Shown: positions 47,378-56,828, numbered from the stretch's first letter. The stretch: 64,000 nt of DNA from CAVPTL01 sp963727235 (GCA_963727235.1 CAVSFZ010000012.1:62001-126000), one strand, 5' to 3'. The notes: generated by a model from the sequence alone, not told the origin. A program made the numbers and translations.

Positions 47378-48103
47378 ATGTCCGGCCAGCCCGCCCTGCG
47401 TGTGCGCGGCTTACGCAAAGTGTTCGATGCCGAGTCCGCACCGGTGCGAGCCCTGCGCGGTGTCGATCTCGATCTCACCGAGGGCGAGTTTGTCGCTGTG
47501 ATGGGCCCGTCGGGCTGCGGCAAGTCGACGCTCCTGAATCTGGTCGCCGGCCTTGATGTGCCCACCAGCGGAGAGATCACCGTCGACGGAGAACCGCTGA
47601 TGGGACGCAGCGAGGACGAGTTGACCGTGATGCGCCGCAGCCACATCGGGATGGTGTTTCAGTTCTTCAACCTGCTCGACACCATGAGCGCGCTGGAGAA
47701 TGTTGCGCTGCCGGCAATGGCCCGCGGATCCGGGCGCCGCGCAGCGGAGGCCCGCGGGCGCGACCTGCTCGATCTGCTCGGCCTGGGCGACAAAGCCGGG
47801 GTGCGGCCGGGAGTGCTCTCGGGAGGCGAACGCCAGCGACTGGCGATCGCACGGGCACTCGCCAACGACCCCACGCTGCTGCTCGCCGACGAGCCCACGG
47901 GCGCCCTCGACTCCGACGGCGGCTCCGAGATTATCGAACTCTTCCGCCGGCTCAACCGAAGCGGTCAGTCAATCCTGCTGGTCACCCACGACCCGGCGGT
48001 CGGCGCAGGCGCATCCCGGATCGTGGAGATGCGCGACGGCCGGCTCAGCGATCGGGTGAGCGCCGAGCAGGAGCTGCCCCCGCACGGGGCGGCAGCATTG
48101 TGA
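47378..48103 (+). CDS. ABC transporter ATP-binding protein (MacB/LolD type)
   Basis: 241 aa from the ATG at 47378. Walker A GPSGCGKST, Q-loop FQFFNLLDTM, signature LSGGERQRLAIARAL, Walker B LLLADEPTGALD and switch His in LVTHDPAV are all present. Partner of the following FtsX-like permease. MacB/LolD-type systems export peptides, lipids or drugs, or control cell wall enzymes, rather than import. GTGA overlap with the permease gene. Confidence 0.93.
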   Translation: MSGQPALRVRGLRKVFDAESAPVRALRGVDLDLTEGEFVAVMGPSGCGKSTLLNLVAGLDVPTSGEITVDGEPLMGRSEDELTVMRRSHIGMVFQFFNLLDTMSALENVALPAMARGSGRRAAEARGRDLLDLLGLGDKAGVRPGVLSGGERQRLAIARALANDPTLLLADEPTGALDSDGGSEIIELFRRLNRSGQSILLVTHDPAVGAGASRIVEMRDGRLSDRVSAEQELPPHGAAAL

Positions 48104-50481
48104 CGATCGTCCTTTTTCGCCTTCGAACCGAGCTGCGTGCGCACTGGGGAACGTGGCTGGCCGTGGCGATCGTGGTGGCGCTCGGAGCCGGGGCGGTGAT
48201 GGCGGGCATCGCGGGCGCCCGGCGGGCCGACTCGGTCGCGGCCAGGCTCTCCCAGGCTACTCACCGAGCTGATGCCGTCGTCGAGAGCGGGTACTTTTAC
48301 GGCAAGTCGAAGGTCGACGCCCACGGGATGGCTCGGCTGCCGCAGGTCTCAGCGGTGGGTCGGACAGACTTTCTGGTGATCGACGGCCGCACCCGCTCCG
48401 GAGCCATCGTGTGGCCGGACGAGAGCCCCGACCAGCTCAGCGTGTACGAGCCGGTGGGACCGGTGGAGGCGCAGCGTCTCGACCGGCCCGTCGTGATCAG
48501 CGGGAGACGTCCTGACCCAACGCACCCCGACGAGGTGATGCTCGACCCCGCGTCTGCCCGGATCATGGGCTACGGCGTCGGCGACCACTTCGATCTGCGA
48601 TTCGCCACGAAACGGTTCGTGCAGTACATCGACCTACACCACAAGGACTTCCGCTTCGACCGCTCCCCAGGCAGCTACCGCAGCGGCCCACTGGTACGGC
48701 TGCACGTGGTGGGCGTGGGCACCAGCCTCGAGAGCACCGGGATCTGGCTCTCACCGGCGTTCTACCCCGCCCACGACCGCGGGATGTTACAGACGTGGGT
48801 GCGCGCCGACGCGTTCGCACTGCATGCAGGGGAAGCCGATATTTCAGGATTCAACACGGGAGTGGAGAGGCTCGCCGGCAATGCCAACTTCGGCTTCTTC
48901 GATAACCGGGACAGCACCATCGCCGCCCAGGACGCGGTCGATCTCGAGACCAGGATGGTGTGGGCGGTCGCAATCGTCGGTGCGCTGGCGATGCTCGTTT
49001 TGACCGTCACGTTGCTTGCCCGCCAGGCGGCGGGCGGCTCGCGAGACTGGGACGTCCTGCGGGCGGTGGGGATGCGTCGCCGGCAGTTGGTGTGGCTCGG
49101 CGCGACCCAAGGGGCGGTGGTGGGGTTCGTGGCTGCAGCGCTCGCAGTCGCGGTCGCGATCGGTCTCTCGCCCGTGTTTCCGGTGGGGCGCGCCCACACG
49201 CTGGAGCCCTCACCTGGAGTCGCCGTCGATGCGGAGGTGATCATGGTCGGCGCACTTGCAATCGTGTTGGTGTGCACGATCGCCTCGGGATTGGTCACAT
49301 GGCGTATTGCCGCCCGGTTGAGGTCAATTCCGCGCTCACAGGGCGCCGACGGCGTGGATCGGCGTCTGCGACGGCTGCCACTGACAGCGGCGGCCGGTCT
49401 CAGCGGCGTGCTCGATCGAGGAGCGGCGCGCGCGTCGACGGCGACGACGCTGGTGGGCGCCACCGTCGCGGTGGCGGCGGTGTGCGCGGCCATCGTGGTG
49501 ACCGCGAGCTTCGGCCATCTCCTGGCAAACCCGCCGCTGTACGGCCAGAACTGGGATCTCGAGGTCGGGGAGGGCGGATCGACCCAACCCTCGGAGGTGC
49601 CATTCCTCGATTCCAAACCGGCGGTGGGCGCATTCGCACAGGGCGCCACCGCCGCCACCCTTCACATCGATGGTGAGCAGACGGGCGTCCAGGCGATGAC
49701 CCGCGGATCGGTGACACCGACCGTCAGCTCGGGACGCGCTCCCCGATCCGCGCGCGAGATCCTCCTGGCATACCAGACGATGGCGTCGCTGCACGCGCAC
49801 ATTGGGTCATGGGTCGTAGTCCGCAGGCACCGACGCTCGGCGCGCATGCGGGTGGTCGGCGAGGGCCTGTTGCCACCGTCGTCTGCGAACGGGCTGGGCG
49901 ACGGCGCTGCAGTCACGATCGGGGGGTTGAAGCTGCTGGTTCCCAAGAGCTTCGCCAGCCTTTTCCGGGTGCGCCTGGCTCCCGGGGTCAGCATGGCCAC
50001 CGGGCTGGCCGACCTCAACCAGGGAGGAATGGTGGTGTTTCGCTCGGTGCCACCCGAGGCGGTCTCCGATACCGCCCGCCGAAGCTCGCTGGCCTACGCC
50101 ATCGCGGCAATCGCAGTCGTGGTTGCTGTGGTTGCGCTGGCTCACTCACTGGTGGCGTCGGTACGCGACCGCCGCCGCGACTTGGCCGTGCTCAAGACGG
50201 TGGGCTTCGTGCGATCGCAGCTGTTGATGACCGTCATGTGGCAGGCGATCCTCGTGGCGACCGTCGCGGTTGCCATCGGAATTCCGCTGGGGGTGACGAT
50301 CGGAAGCTGGCTGTGGACGCAGATCGCCGGGGATATGGGCGTCCTTCGAGTCACCGTCCAGCCGACGTCGCTCCTGCTGGCGGTGATCCCGGCAGCGCTT
50401 GTGATTGCAAGCGTCACCGCGATCGTGCCCGGTCGAAGCGCAGCGCATACCCGGGCCGCACAGGCCCTCCGCGCCGAATGA
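48100..50481 (+). CDS. FtsX/MacB-like ABC permease, double unit
   Basis: 793 aa. N-terminal helix (TWLAVAIVVALGAGAVMAGIA), a long extracytoplasmic domain, two FtsX-type blocks of helices near residues 285-410 and 670-790 (LAVLKTVGFVRSQLLMTVMWQ is the typical coupling loop), separated by a second extracytoplasmic part. Functions with the preceding ATPase. GTG start overlaps its stop. Stop overlaps the histidine kinase ATG, so transporter and kinase are co-expressed. Confidence 0.9.
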   Translation: MTIVLFRLRTELRAHWGTWLAVAIVVALGAGAVMAGIAGARRADSVAARLSQATHRADAVVESGYFYGKSKVDAHGMARLPQVSAVGRTDFLVIDGRTRSGAIVWPDESPDQLSVYEPVGPVEAQRLDRPVVISGRRPDPTHPDEVMLDPASARIMGYGVGDHFDLRFATKRFVQYIDLHHKDFRFDRSPGSYRSGPLVRLHVVGVGTSLESTGIWLSPAFYPAHDRGMLQTWVRADAFALHAGEADISGFNTGVERLAGNANFGFFDNRDSTIAAQDAVDLETRMVWAVAIVGALAMLVLTVTLLARQAAGGSRDWDVLRAVGMRRRQLVWLGATQGAVVGFVAAALAVAVAIGLSPVFPVGRAHTLEPSPGVAVDAEVIMVGALAIVLVCTIASGLVTWRIAARLRSIPRSQGADGVDRRLRRLPLTAAAGLSGVLDRGAARASTATTLVGATVAVAAVCAAIVVTASFGHLLANPPLYGQNWDLEVGEGGSTQPSEVPFLDSKPAVGAFAQGATAATLHIDGEQTGVQAMTRGSVTPTVSSGRAPRSAREILLAYQTMASLHAHIGSWVVVRRHRRSARMRVVGEGLLPPSSANGLGDGAAVTIGGLKLLVPKSFASLFRVRLAPGVSMATGLADLNQGGMVVFRSVPPEAVSDTARRSSLAYAIAAIAVVVAVVALAHSLVASVRDRRRDLAVLKTVGFVRSQLLMTVMWQAILVATVAVAIGIPLGVTIGSWLWTQIAGDMGVLRVTVQPTSLLLAVIPAALVIASVTAIVPGRSAAHTRAAQALRAE

Positions 50482-51764
50482 ACGCCCGGCTCGCCGGTGC
50501 TGTCGCGATCGGCTGCCTGGTGGTTTCGGCCGGGTTGGTGATGCTGCTCGTCCTGGGGCACTCCCCCACCACCGGCGAGCGTGGACTGCTCGCGGTTGCG
50601 CTGCTCGCCGTCGCCGTTTCGGCGGTCGCGTTCCAGCCACTGCGCAAGCGACTCGCTCGGCTCGGAGGCGACCGCGGCGGCGACCCCCGAGACGTGCTCG
50701 AGGCAGCCGGGGGCCGCCTGGCCCAGCCGCTACCGCTCGACGACCTGCTGACGGAGGTGGTCCAATCACTCCGAGCCGTGTTCGGGCTCGCCGCAGCCGA
50801 TGTGTGGACCTGCGACGGGCTGGGACTCGAGCTGGCCGCATGCGATCCGTACCGGCCACCGCGCCGTGTCGACATCGCTTCGGCTGAAGCCAAGGCGATG
50901 CTGGGCGCCCACCTGGCCGGCCCGGCGTGGCTGCGGGTGTGGTTGCCGGAAATGCTCGAGGGCCGGCCGGAACGGCGCCTGCGCGCGGCCGTGATCCGAC
51001 AGCCCGGCGAGCTGCTCGGGCTGATTGTGATCGAGCTTGCCGACGGGCAGGAGGAGCTCACGGTCGCCCAGGAGCAGGCTCTGGCCGATCTCACCCGCCA
51101 GGTTGGCCTGACGCTCCAAAACGCCCGGCGGGCGGACGACCTACGGTTCTCGCGAGCGCGGGTGGTCGCCGCGGGAGACGCCGAACGCCGCCGGATCGAA
51201 CGCGACCTGCATGACGGCGCCCAGCAGCACCTGGTGGCGATCTCGGTCAACCTCCGGATCGCCCGCGATCTGGCCGACTCCGAACCCGAGCGTGCGGCCG
51301 AGTTGCTGGGTCGGCTGGGCGAGGACATCGAAGCCGCCATGCGTGACCTGCGTGACCTGGCGCATGGGATCTACCCCCCGCTGCTTCAGCAACGGGGACT
51401 CGAGGACGCGTTGCGAGTGGCGTCTGACCGAACGCCACTCGACGTGATGTTCGAGACCGACGGCCTCGGGCGGCATCCCCAGGATGTCGAGTCTGCGGTG
51501 TATTTCTGCTGCGTCGAGGCGATGCAGAATGCCACCAAGCACGCCGGGCAGGGTACAAAGGTGTCGATTCGCCTCGAGCAGATCGATGGACGGCTCGAGT
51601 TCGAGGTCTCAGACGACGGGCCGGGATTCGATCGCGCTGCCGTCAACGGTGGAGCAGGCCTGGTGGGGATGAGCGACCGGGTGGCCGCGCTGGGCGGTCG
51701 CCTCGATGTCGACTCCGGCGCCGGCCTGGGCACCAAGGTGCACGGCACGATCCCCTGTGAATAA
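50478..51764 (+). CDS. Histidine kinase (HisKA_3 type) following the ABC transporter
   Basis: 428 aa from the ATG at 50478. Two N-terminal helices (6-27, 36-55), a GAF-like region (about 80-210), the phosphoacceptor block RRRIERDLHDGAQQHLVAI and ATPase motifs (VEAMQNATKHAG, SDDGPGFDRA). Could sense substrate of the coupled ABC system. An upstream open frame from 49809 overlaps the permease in another frame and is a shadow. The stop codon (TGT GAA TAA) lies inside a REP-like palindrome. Confidence 0.92.
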   Translation: MNARLAGAVAIGCLVVSAGLVMLLVLGHSPTTGERGLLAVALLAVAVSAVAFQPLRKRLARLGGDRGGDPRDVLEAAGGRLAQPLPLDDLLTEVVQSLRAVFGLAAADVWTCDGLGLELAACDPYRPPRRVDIASAEAKAMLGAHLAGPAWLRVWLPEMLEGRPERRLRAAVIRQPGELLGLIVIELADGQEELTVAQEQALADLTRQVGLTLQNARRADDLRFSRARVVAAGDAERRRIERDLHDGAQQHLVAISVNLRIARDLADSEPERAAELLGRLGEDIEAAMRDLRDLAHGIYPPLLQQRGLEDALRVASDRTPLDVMFETDGLGRHPQDVESAVYFCCVEAMQNATKHAGQGTKVSIRLEQIDGRLEFEVSDDGPGFDRAAVNGGAGLVGMSDRVAALGGRLDVDSGAGLGTKVHGTIPCE

Positions 51765-51787
51765 CTGTGCCAGGCACCGTTATTCAC
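51757..51787. repeat. REP-like palindrome 5, shared by convergent kinase and regulator ends
   Basis: gtgaataac-t-gtgcc-a-ggcac-c-gttattcac, one mismatch per side. Its two ends read GAA TAA in frame with the kinase on plus and the response regulator on minus, so both genes end inside the element. Same family as the other copies. Confidence 0.88.
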
Positions 51788-52448
51788 CCGCCTCGGAGAG
51801 GTACACCAGCACCGCCTTGACCCGCTTGTGCGTGTCCATCTCGTAGGACAGCCCCAGCTTTCCGAAGATCGAGTGGATGTACTTCTCGACCGAGCGCTCG
51901 GTGATCACCATCGCGGCGGCGATTGCGGCGTTGTTTTTGCCCTTGGCCATCTCCGAAAGAATTTCCCGCTCCCGCGGCGTGAGATCGGCGAGCTGAGATT
52001 GCTCTGCGGTCATTCGAGCCGCGACCAGGGCGTCGACGATGCTCGCATCCACCACCGAGCCGCCGGCGGCCACCGAGTGGATCGCGGCGGTCAACTCGTC
52101 AACGTGGGCCAACCGCTCTTTCAGCAGATACGCCCGGCCGGCGGAGCCGTGCTCGAACAGCGTGATCGCATATCGCGCGTTGGCAAACTGGCTCAGCACC
52201 ACGACGCCGATCTGGGGATGGTGCGTCCGGAGCCAGGCCGCCGCGCGGATACCCTCGTCGGCGAAGTCGGGAGGCATCCGCACGTCGGTCACCACCACGT
52301 CCGGCACCAGCTCGGCCACCGAGTCGGTCAGGCCCGCCAGATCGCCGCACACCCCGGCGATCTCGATCTCCGGCTCGCGCTCGAGCAGCCGGGTGACACC
52401 CTCACGCACGAGATAGCTGTCTTCGGCCAGGACGATCCTGATCGCCAT
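51780..52448 (-). CDS. NarL/LuxR-family response regulator, convergent to its probable kinase
   Basis: 222 aa. Receiver with acidic pocket VLAEDSYLVREG, phospho-Asp in VVTDVRMPPDF and Lys in YLLKERLAH; LuxR helix-turn-helix in LTPREREILSEMAKGKNNAAIA followed by ITERSVEKYIHSIFGKL. Probably partner of the convergent histidine kinase, since no other kinase flanks it. Stop lies in palindrome 5. ATG start 9 nt after the end of the NlpC gene on the same strand. Confidence 0.93.
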   Translation of the reverse strand: MAIRIVLAEDSYLVREGVTRLLEREPEIEIAGVCGDLAGLTDSVAELVPDVVVTDVRMPPDFADEGIRAAAWLRTHHPQIGVVVLSQFANARYAITLFEHGSAGRAYLLKERLAHVDELTAAIHSVAAGGSVVDASIVDALVAARMTAEQSQLADLTPREREILSEMAKGKNNAAIAAAMVITERSVEKYIHSIFGKLGLSYEMDTHKRVKAVLVYLSEAGE

Positions 52449-52457
52449 CCGGCGAGC

Positions 52458-53066
52458 TTACTCCGCGGAGCGTGTGAGGCGGCCGCCGTCCTCGTTGGGC
52501 CCAGGCAGAGTGAGCTGGTGGATCACAACCCCGAACAGCCGAGAAAGCTCTCGCTTGGCTTTCGCGTCGCCAGCGTGGTGGTGGTGTCTGCGCGGCAACT
52601 GTGACCCCTGCACGCGGACAGCGCCCACGTAGGTGTCTGCATACCAGCCGGTGTTGAGGCTATCGATGGAGACCACAGTGCCGGTATGCGGCGCGTGGAT
52701 GAAGCGCCCGTGCCCCAGATAGAGGCCGACGTGGTTGAGGCCGTCGAAGAATACGAGATCGCCGGGGAGAAGCTGCGAGCGGGACACGTGGCGGCCGGCA
52801 TCCCACTGGCCGTAGCTCGAGTGCGGAAGCGTGATGCCGAGCTTGAGGTACACATACCGGGTGAACCCTGAGCAGTCGAATCCACTGGGGGTGGAGCCAG
52901 CCCACTGGTACGGCACTCCCCGGAGGTGAAGCGACTGCCCGGCGGCCGAATCGGCGACCGTGACAACGTCCGGCTGAGGTACCGCGCCCGGTAAATACAC
53001 GGAGGCCTGGGCGGTCGCAGGAGCAACAAGCAAGAGCGTCAAAACGAGAGCGATCGATCGTGGCAT
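52458..53066 (-). CDS. NlpC/P60 cell-wall hydrolase
   Basis: 202 aa from the ATG at 53066. Signal peptide near 1-21 (IALVLTLLLVAPATAQA). Domain: GVPYQWAGSTPSGFDCSGFTRYVY with catalytic Cys in DCSGF, then LPGDLVFFDGLNHVGLYLG with the His in NHVG, and FIHAPHTGTVV. Cleaves peptide bonds in peptidoglycan stem peptides outside the cell. A His-rich stretch (RRHHHHAGD) and about 30 residues follow the domain. Upstream frame is not coding. Confidence 0.92.
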   Translation of the reverse strand: MPRSIALVLTLLLVAPATAQASVYLPGAVPQPDVVTVADSAAGQSLHLRGVPYQWAGSTPSGFDCSGFTRYVYLKLGITLPHSSYGQWDAGRHVSRSQLLPGDLVFFDGLNHVGLYLGHGRFIHAPHTGTVVSIDSLNTGWYADTYVGAVRVQGSQLPRRHHHHAGDAKAKRELSRLFGVVIHQLTLPGPNEDGGRLTRSAE

Positions 53067-53229
53067 ACCGACACAATCAAGCACAAGGTCGTCACAATGT
53101 CCAATCGGAAGTGCAACGTGCGGCGCAATCGCAAGACCCGGTAGAGCAGTACTTGACTGATTCCAGCAGTGATCCAAGCCGTAACGTTTTCGGGGCGGCG
53201 GCCTGCGAGACTGGGACGGTGGACATCCT

Positions 53230-54495
53230 ATGAAGCCTGTCTCGTGGGCGATCTTCGTGGTCATCTGCGTCCTGTACGCGGTTGGTGCGTATTTCGGTTG
53301 GTTGACACGGGCGCAGGACAACGGGGGCAGTTGGGGCACGGGCAGCGTCGCGCCCTCGATCGCATTCGCGGTAACCACGTTCATGTTTCCGTTGGTAGGG
53401 ATGCTGATCGCGACCCGCCGGCCGGGCAACTCCATCGCCTGGCTTCTGCTCGGGATCGGCCTGTGCTGGGGCATTGATGCCGTGGCCTCGAGCACAGCCA
53501 CCTACGGGCTCGAGATGCATCACGGCTCCCAGCAGGCGGCGCGCGTGGCCGCCGCCTTCGACAACGTGCTGTGGCTACCGGCCATCGGTTTGATGGGGAC
53601 GTTTCTGATCCTGCTGTTCCCCGACGGGCATCTCCTCGGCCCGCGCTGGCGCTGGGTGGCGTGGCTGGCGGGAGTCACGATCGCGCTGGGTTCGGCGACG
53701 ATCTTCTTCGACCCCGGTCCGATGAGCGACAGCTCGTTCCCCAAGGCGGTCAACCCGTTCGGGATCGAGCCGCTGGCTGGTGTCTTTGCCTGGTCTCGGG
53801 CGGTCGTGATCCTTCTCCCAGTAGCCATCCTGGGCTCAGCGGCGAGCCTCGTGGTGCGGTATCGCCGATCCCAGGGCGACGAGCGGCTGCAGATGAAATG
53901 GCTGGCCACCGCCGCCGGGCTGGTGGCGGTCATCTACGGCGTCGTCGAGATCACGTCGATCTCGCTCGAAAGCCCGCTCAACACCGTGCCGCCGTGGTTG
54001 CAAGTCCTCCAAGACGTCGCACTCATGAGTTTCTGCGTGATCCCGATCTCGATCGGCTTTGCGGTACTCCGTTACCGCCTCTACGAGATCGACGTGATCA
54101 TCCGCCGCACACTCGTCTACACGTTTCTTGCCGCAGTCCTGATCGGTCTCTACCTGGCCGGAGTCACCATCCTCAGCGCGGCTTTGCAGACGATCACCGG
54201 ACAGTCGGGAACACTCGCCGTCACCATCTCAACACTGGCGATTGCCGCTGTATTCCAGCCGCTGCGCAGCCGCATCCAACACACCGTGGATCACCGCCTC
54301 TACCGCCCGAAATACAACGCAGCTCAAACGCTCCACGCGTTCAGTGGGACGCTGCGCGACCAGATCGAGCTCGACACGCTCTCAGCCGGCGTGCTCGACG
54401 TCGTCAACGTCACCCTCCAACCCCGGTCGGCCAGCCTCTGGCTCCGACCCGCGACTCCACACACCCCTACGCCGAGTCACCCTCCGAGGGATTGA
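53230..54495 (+). CDS. Kinase-less 7TM sensor-like membrane protein
   Basis: 421 aa. About seven or eight membrane helices, a RYRLYEIDVIIRRTLVYTFL segment and the block VDHRLYRPKYNAAQTLHAFSG, the layout found in the N-terminal half of certain actinobacterial sensor kinases. The protein ends after SASLWLRPATPHTPTPSHPP, where a kinase domain would begin; no such domain follows. It may be a truncated or diverged sensor. ATG at 53230, overlapping a convergent gene's end by 29 nt. Confidence 0.7.
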   Translation: MKPVSWAIFVVICVLYAVGAYFGWLTRAQDNGGSWGTGSVAPSIAFAVTTFMFPLVGMLIATRRPGNSIAWLLLGIGLCWGIDAVASSTATYGLEMHHGSQQAARVAAAFDNVLWLPAIGLMGTFLILLFPDGHLLGPRWRWVAWLAGVTIALGSATIFFDPGPMSDSSFPKAVNPFGIEPLAGVFAWSRAVVILLPVAILGSAASLVVRYRRSQGDERLQMKWLATAAGLVAVIYGVVEITSISLESPLNTVPPWLQVLQDVALMSFCVIPISIGFAVLRYRLYEIDVIIRRTLVYTFLAAVLIGLYLAGVTILSAALQTITGQSGTLAVTISTLAIAAVFQPLRSRIQHTVDHRLYRPKYNAAQTLHAFSGTLRDQIELDTLSAGVLDVVNVTLQPRSASLWLRPATPHTPTPSHPPRD

Positions 54496-54652
54496 AGTGT
54501 CGGCGGAGTACGTCCATCTGCCCCGACCGGTGGAGTCGATCCCAGTCGTCTGCGTGGCGCACGCAGAGCTTGAGCAGCGGCAGGTCCGCACCCAACTCGT
54601 AGTGAGTGCTACCCGCCGTTCGGTCGCATCCGGGCCAATCGCACGTCGCCAT
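54467..54652 (-). CDS. Small Cys/His (zinc-binding?) protein
   Basis: 61 aa from the ATG at 54652. MATCDWPGCDRTAGSTHYEL gives two Cys spaced by four residues and, after about 20 residues, CVRHADDWDRL with Cys and His. The CxnC...CxxH arrangement suggests zinc binding. Longer upstream frame is unsupported. Function unknown; its 3' end overlaps the convergent membrane gene. Confidence 0.45.
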   Translation of the reverse strand: MATCDWPGCDRTAGSTHYELGADLPLLKLCVRHADDWDRLHRSGQMDVLRRHFNPSEGDSA

Positions 54653-54864
54653 CGCGCTCCAGTATCCCTCGCAGTCGTGAGCATGCGCATCTCCGAGAAG
54701 ATCGGTACATGCGGGCGCGAACGAATAGGGACGGCCATCTCGGCCGCTCCACACCGCACTTCGCCGCCGCGTACGGTCCGCGCCGTCTCGCAATCCGGAG
54801 ATCAACCTGCGAGACTGAGATCCCGCGTGCAGATCAACTGCCCGCCTACCTCGGAGGGCCAACA

Positions 54865-55161
54865 ATGGTCGCAAGGACATCAACGTGGGCAGGGTCGCCA
54901 GAAGCGCTCGACAAGTGGGCCGACCACGTAACCACCACTGTGTCGGGATTCATCGCCGGCCTTCCGGGAAACGCCGGCGGCGTGTTCCTGGTTGATCGCG
55001 ATTCGGGCACCGCCCTGACTCTGACGCTGTGGGAGAGCGAGGAGGCCGCGGCCGAGACCGATAAGTTCGCGGATCAGAGCCGGGCAAGCACCGTCGATGC
55101 GACCGGCGTGCAGCTCGTCACGCGTGGCGCCTACACGGTCGTCGCCCAGGTCTCAGCGTAG
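54865..55161 (+). CDS. Small dimeric alpha-beta-barrel-like protein
   Basis: 98 aa from the ATG at 54865, with GGAGG 7 nt upstream. Strand-helix-strand pattern with AGGVFLVDRDSGTALTLTLWES and AAAETDKFADQSRASTVDATG recalls the antibiotic-monooxygenase fold (ABM). Active-site residues are not visible, so it may be a stress-related or unknown member. The upstream part of the longer frame is not coding. Confidence 0.55.
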   Translation: MVARTSTWAGSPEALDKWADHVTTTVSGFIAGLPGNAGGVFLVDRDSGTALTLTLWESEEAAAETDKFADQSRASTVDATGVQLVTRGAYTVVAQVSA

Positions 55162-55188
55162 AGCACGATCTGCAGAGGCGGTTAACGC

Positions 55189-55214
55189 AGAAACCGCCTC
55201 GAAAGGCGGCTTCT
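55189..55214 (-). terminator. Terminator downstream of tRNA-fMet
   Basis: Stem ccgcct/aggcgg with a CGAA tetraloop, extended by agaaa/cttct, immediately downstream of the tRNA on the minus strand and followed there by tttctg. It could also serve the plus-strand gene ending at 55161. Confidence 0.6.
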
Positions 55215-55219
55215 GTGGA

Positions 55220-55293
<74 letters not shown>

Positions 55294-55344
55294 CCGGAAC
55301 CCGACATTCTACCACAGGGACCGTCGGTTGATAGCATCCCGCGG

Positions 55345-55660
55345 GTGATCTGGTGGCTGGTGCTGATATGGCTCGTGGTGGTCGGAGTGCCTACCGGCTA
55401 CGTCGGCGTGCGGGGCATCAAGACGATGCGTCGCGCCTCGAAACTCCAGGCCGAGGTGCAGACCCAGATCGCGGCGATGCAGACCGGCGGGCTCGCGACG
55501 CTGACGGCGCGCCAAGCTGAGCTCCAGCAGAATCTCGAGCGGCTGACGTTGGTGATGAACCGTCTGAACGCGTCGCTCGGCCACTCTGCGAATGCTGATC
55601 GACAGGTGGAAGGCGGCGATCGCCCCACTTCGGTTTGCATTGCGGATGCTGCGCGGGTGA
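55345..55660 (+). CDS. Small membrane protein upstream of ppx, frameshifted
   Basis: One N-terminal helix (WWLVLIWLVVVGVPTGYVG) and a coiled helical region (SKLQAEVQTQIAAM, LTARQAELQQNLERLTLVMN). After about 55588 the other frame reads IDRWKAAIAPLRFALRMLRG and stops at 55660, overlapping the GTG of ppx. The uncorrected frame runs into ppx and mimics a fusion. About 105 aa; function unknown. Confidence 0.65.
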
Positions 55661-56584
55661 GCACCGCCGGAGACGACGACCACCGCCGCGTCGGCGCGAT
55701 CGACATCGGCACGAATTCGATCCGTCTGCTGGTGTGTGACGTGGATGCGGGCGAGATCGCCGAGGTCGAGCGGCTGCTGACGATCACACGGCTCGGCGAC
55801 GGCGTGGATGCCAACGGCACGATCAACGACGCCGCCCTGGAACGCGCCCACGCGGCCCTGCAGCGCTACGCCGAGCGGGCGCAGCAGCTGCACGCCGAAC
55901 ACGTGCTGGCGGTCGCCACCAGCGCCGTTCGGGATGCCGCCAACGGACGGGAGTTTCTGGCCGAGATCGAGCGTCGGTACGGGTTTGAGTGCCGGCTTCT
56001 GACCGGGGACGAGGAGGCTCGCACCACCTTCCGCGGTGTCACCTCTCGGCGGGCCGCCTCCGAAGGCACGCTGATCTGCGACATCGGGGGAGGCTCGACC
56101 GAGTTCGTGCTGGGAGATAGCTCCGGGGTCGTCGACCAGATCAGCCTCAACATCGGCTGCGTGCGCATGTCCGAGCGCTACCTCGACTCCTCCCCACCCC
56201 CGGCCGAATCTGTCGCTGCCCTGCGGGCGGCGGCCGCCGAGGTGATACCCCGCGCCCTGACCGACGCCACCCGCGAGTTGATCGGCGTGGCCGGGACGAT
56301 CACCACGCTGGCCACGATCGACCTCGGCCTCGAGTCGGAGCTGCCCGAGGTGATCGACGGCCACGTGCTCACGGCCGCAACCATCGAGCGACTGCTGGGT
56401 GACCTCGTCGGCACTGACCCTGGACGAACTCAAGCAGGTGCGTGGCCTGATGCCCGCCCGCGCGGTCACGATCGTCGCCGGCGCCGCGATCCTGGCAGAG
56501 GTGGTCGCCGCCTGCGGCACCGGCGAGGTGCACGTGTCGGAGCGCGACATCCTCCACGGCGCCGCCCTGATGGCAGCGGAGTGA
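55657..56584 (+). CDS. ppx: Exopolyphosphatase/GppA-type phosphatase, frameshifted
   Basis: About 308 aa from the GTG at 55657. ASKHA-fold motifs: AIDIGTNSIRLLV, ATSAVRDAANG, LTGDEEARTTF and CDIGGGSTEFVLG with GVAGTITTLA. Near 56405 the frame changes to one reading LTLDELKQVRGLMPARAVTIV and VSERDILHGAALM, the normal C-terminus. It removes terminal phosphate from polyphosphate or pppGpp. The 3' end is 36 nt before tRNA-Leu. Confidence 0.88.
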
Positions 56585-56619
56585 CGCGGGCCGCGACGGC
56601 GGGGATACTACGGACGTAA

Positions 56620-56706
56620 GCCCGGGTGGCGGAGTTGGTAGACGCGGTCGACTTTAAAATCGACTTCCCCAGTTGGGGAGCGCGAGTTCGAGTCTCGCCC
56701 CGGGCA
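56620..56706 (+). tRNA. tRNA-Leu (TAA)
   Basis: 87 nt with acceptor GCCCGGG/CCCGGGC, long variable arm (ttccccagttggggag) and T-arm GCGAG TTCGAGT CTCGC. Anticodon TAA in GTCGA-CTTTAAAA-TCGAC: the loop counts 8 nt rather than 7, perhaps a one-base sequence error. No encoded CCA. Confidence 0.93.
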
Positions 56707-56828
56707 CTGCCTCACGGCCAACTACCGAGAGTTGTTCTCGGTGTTCGGGGCTGACCAGCCGGGGATCGTCCTTGCGTGGCGGCGTTCGTGTTGCCTGGTG
56801 GGGGTCGTGTGCTGTTTGATGTGGGGCT

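Noticed and set aside
55345..56619. Apparent membrane protein-Ppx fusion
   Set aside because: The first gene ends in another frame at 55660 (RFALRMLRG, stop) and ppx has its own GTG; the join comes from an indel near 55588.
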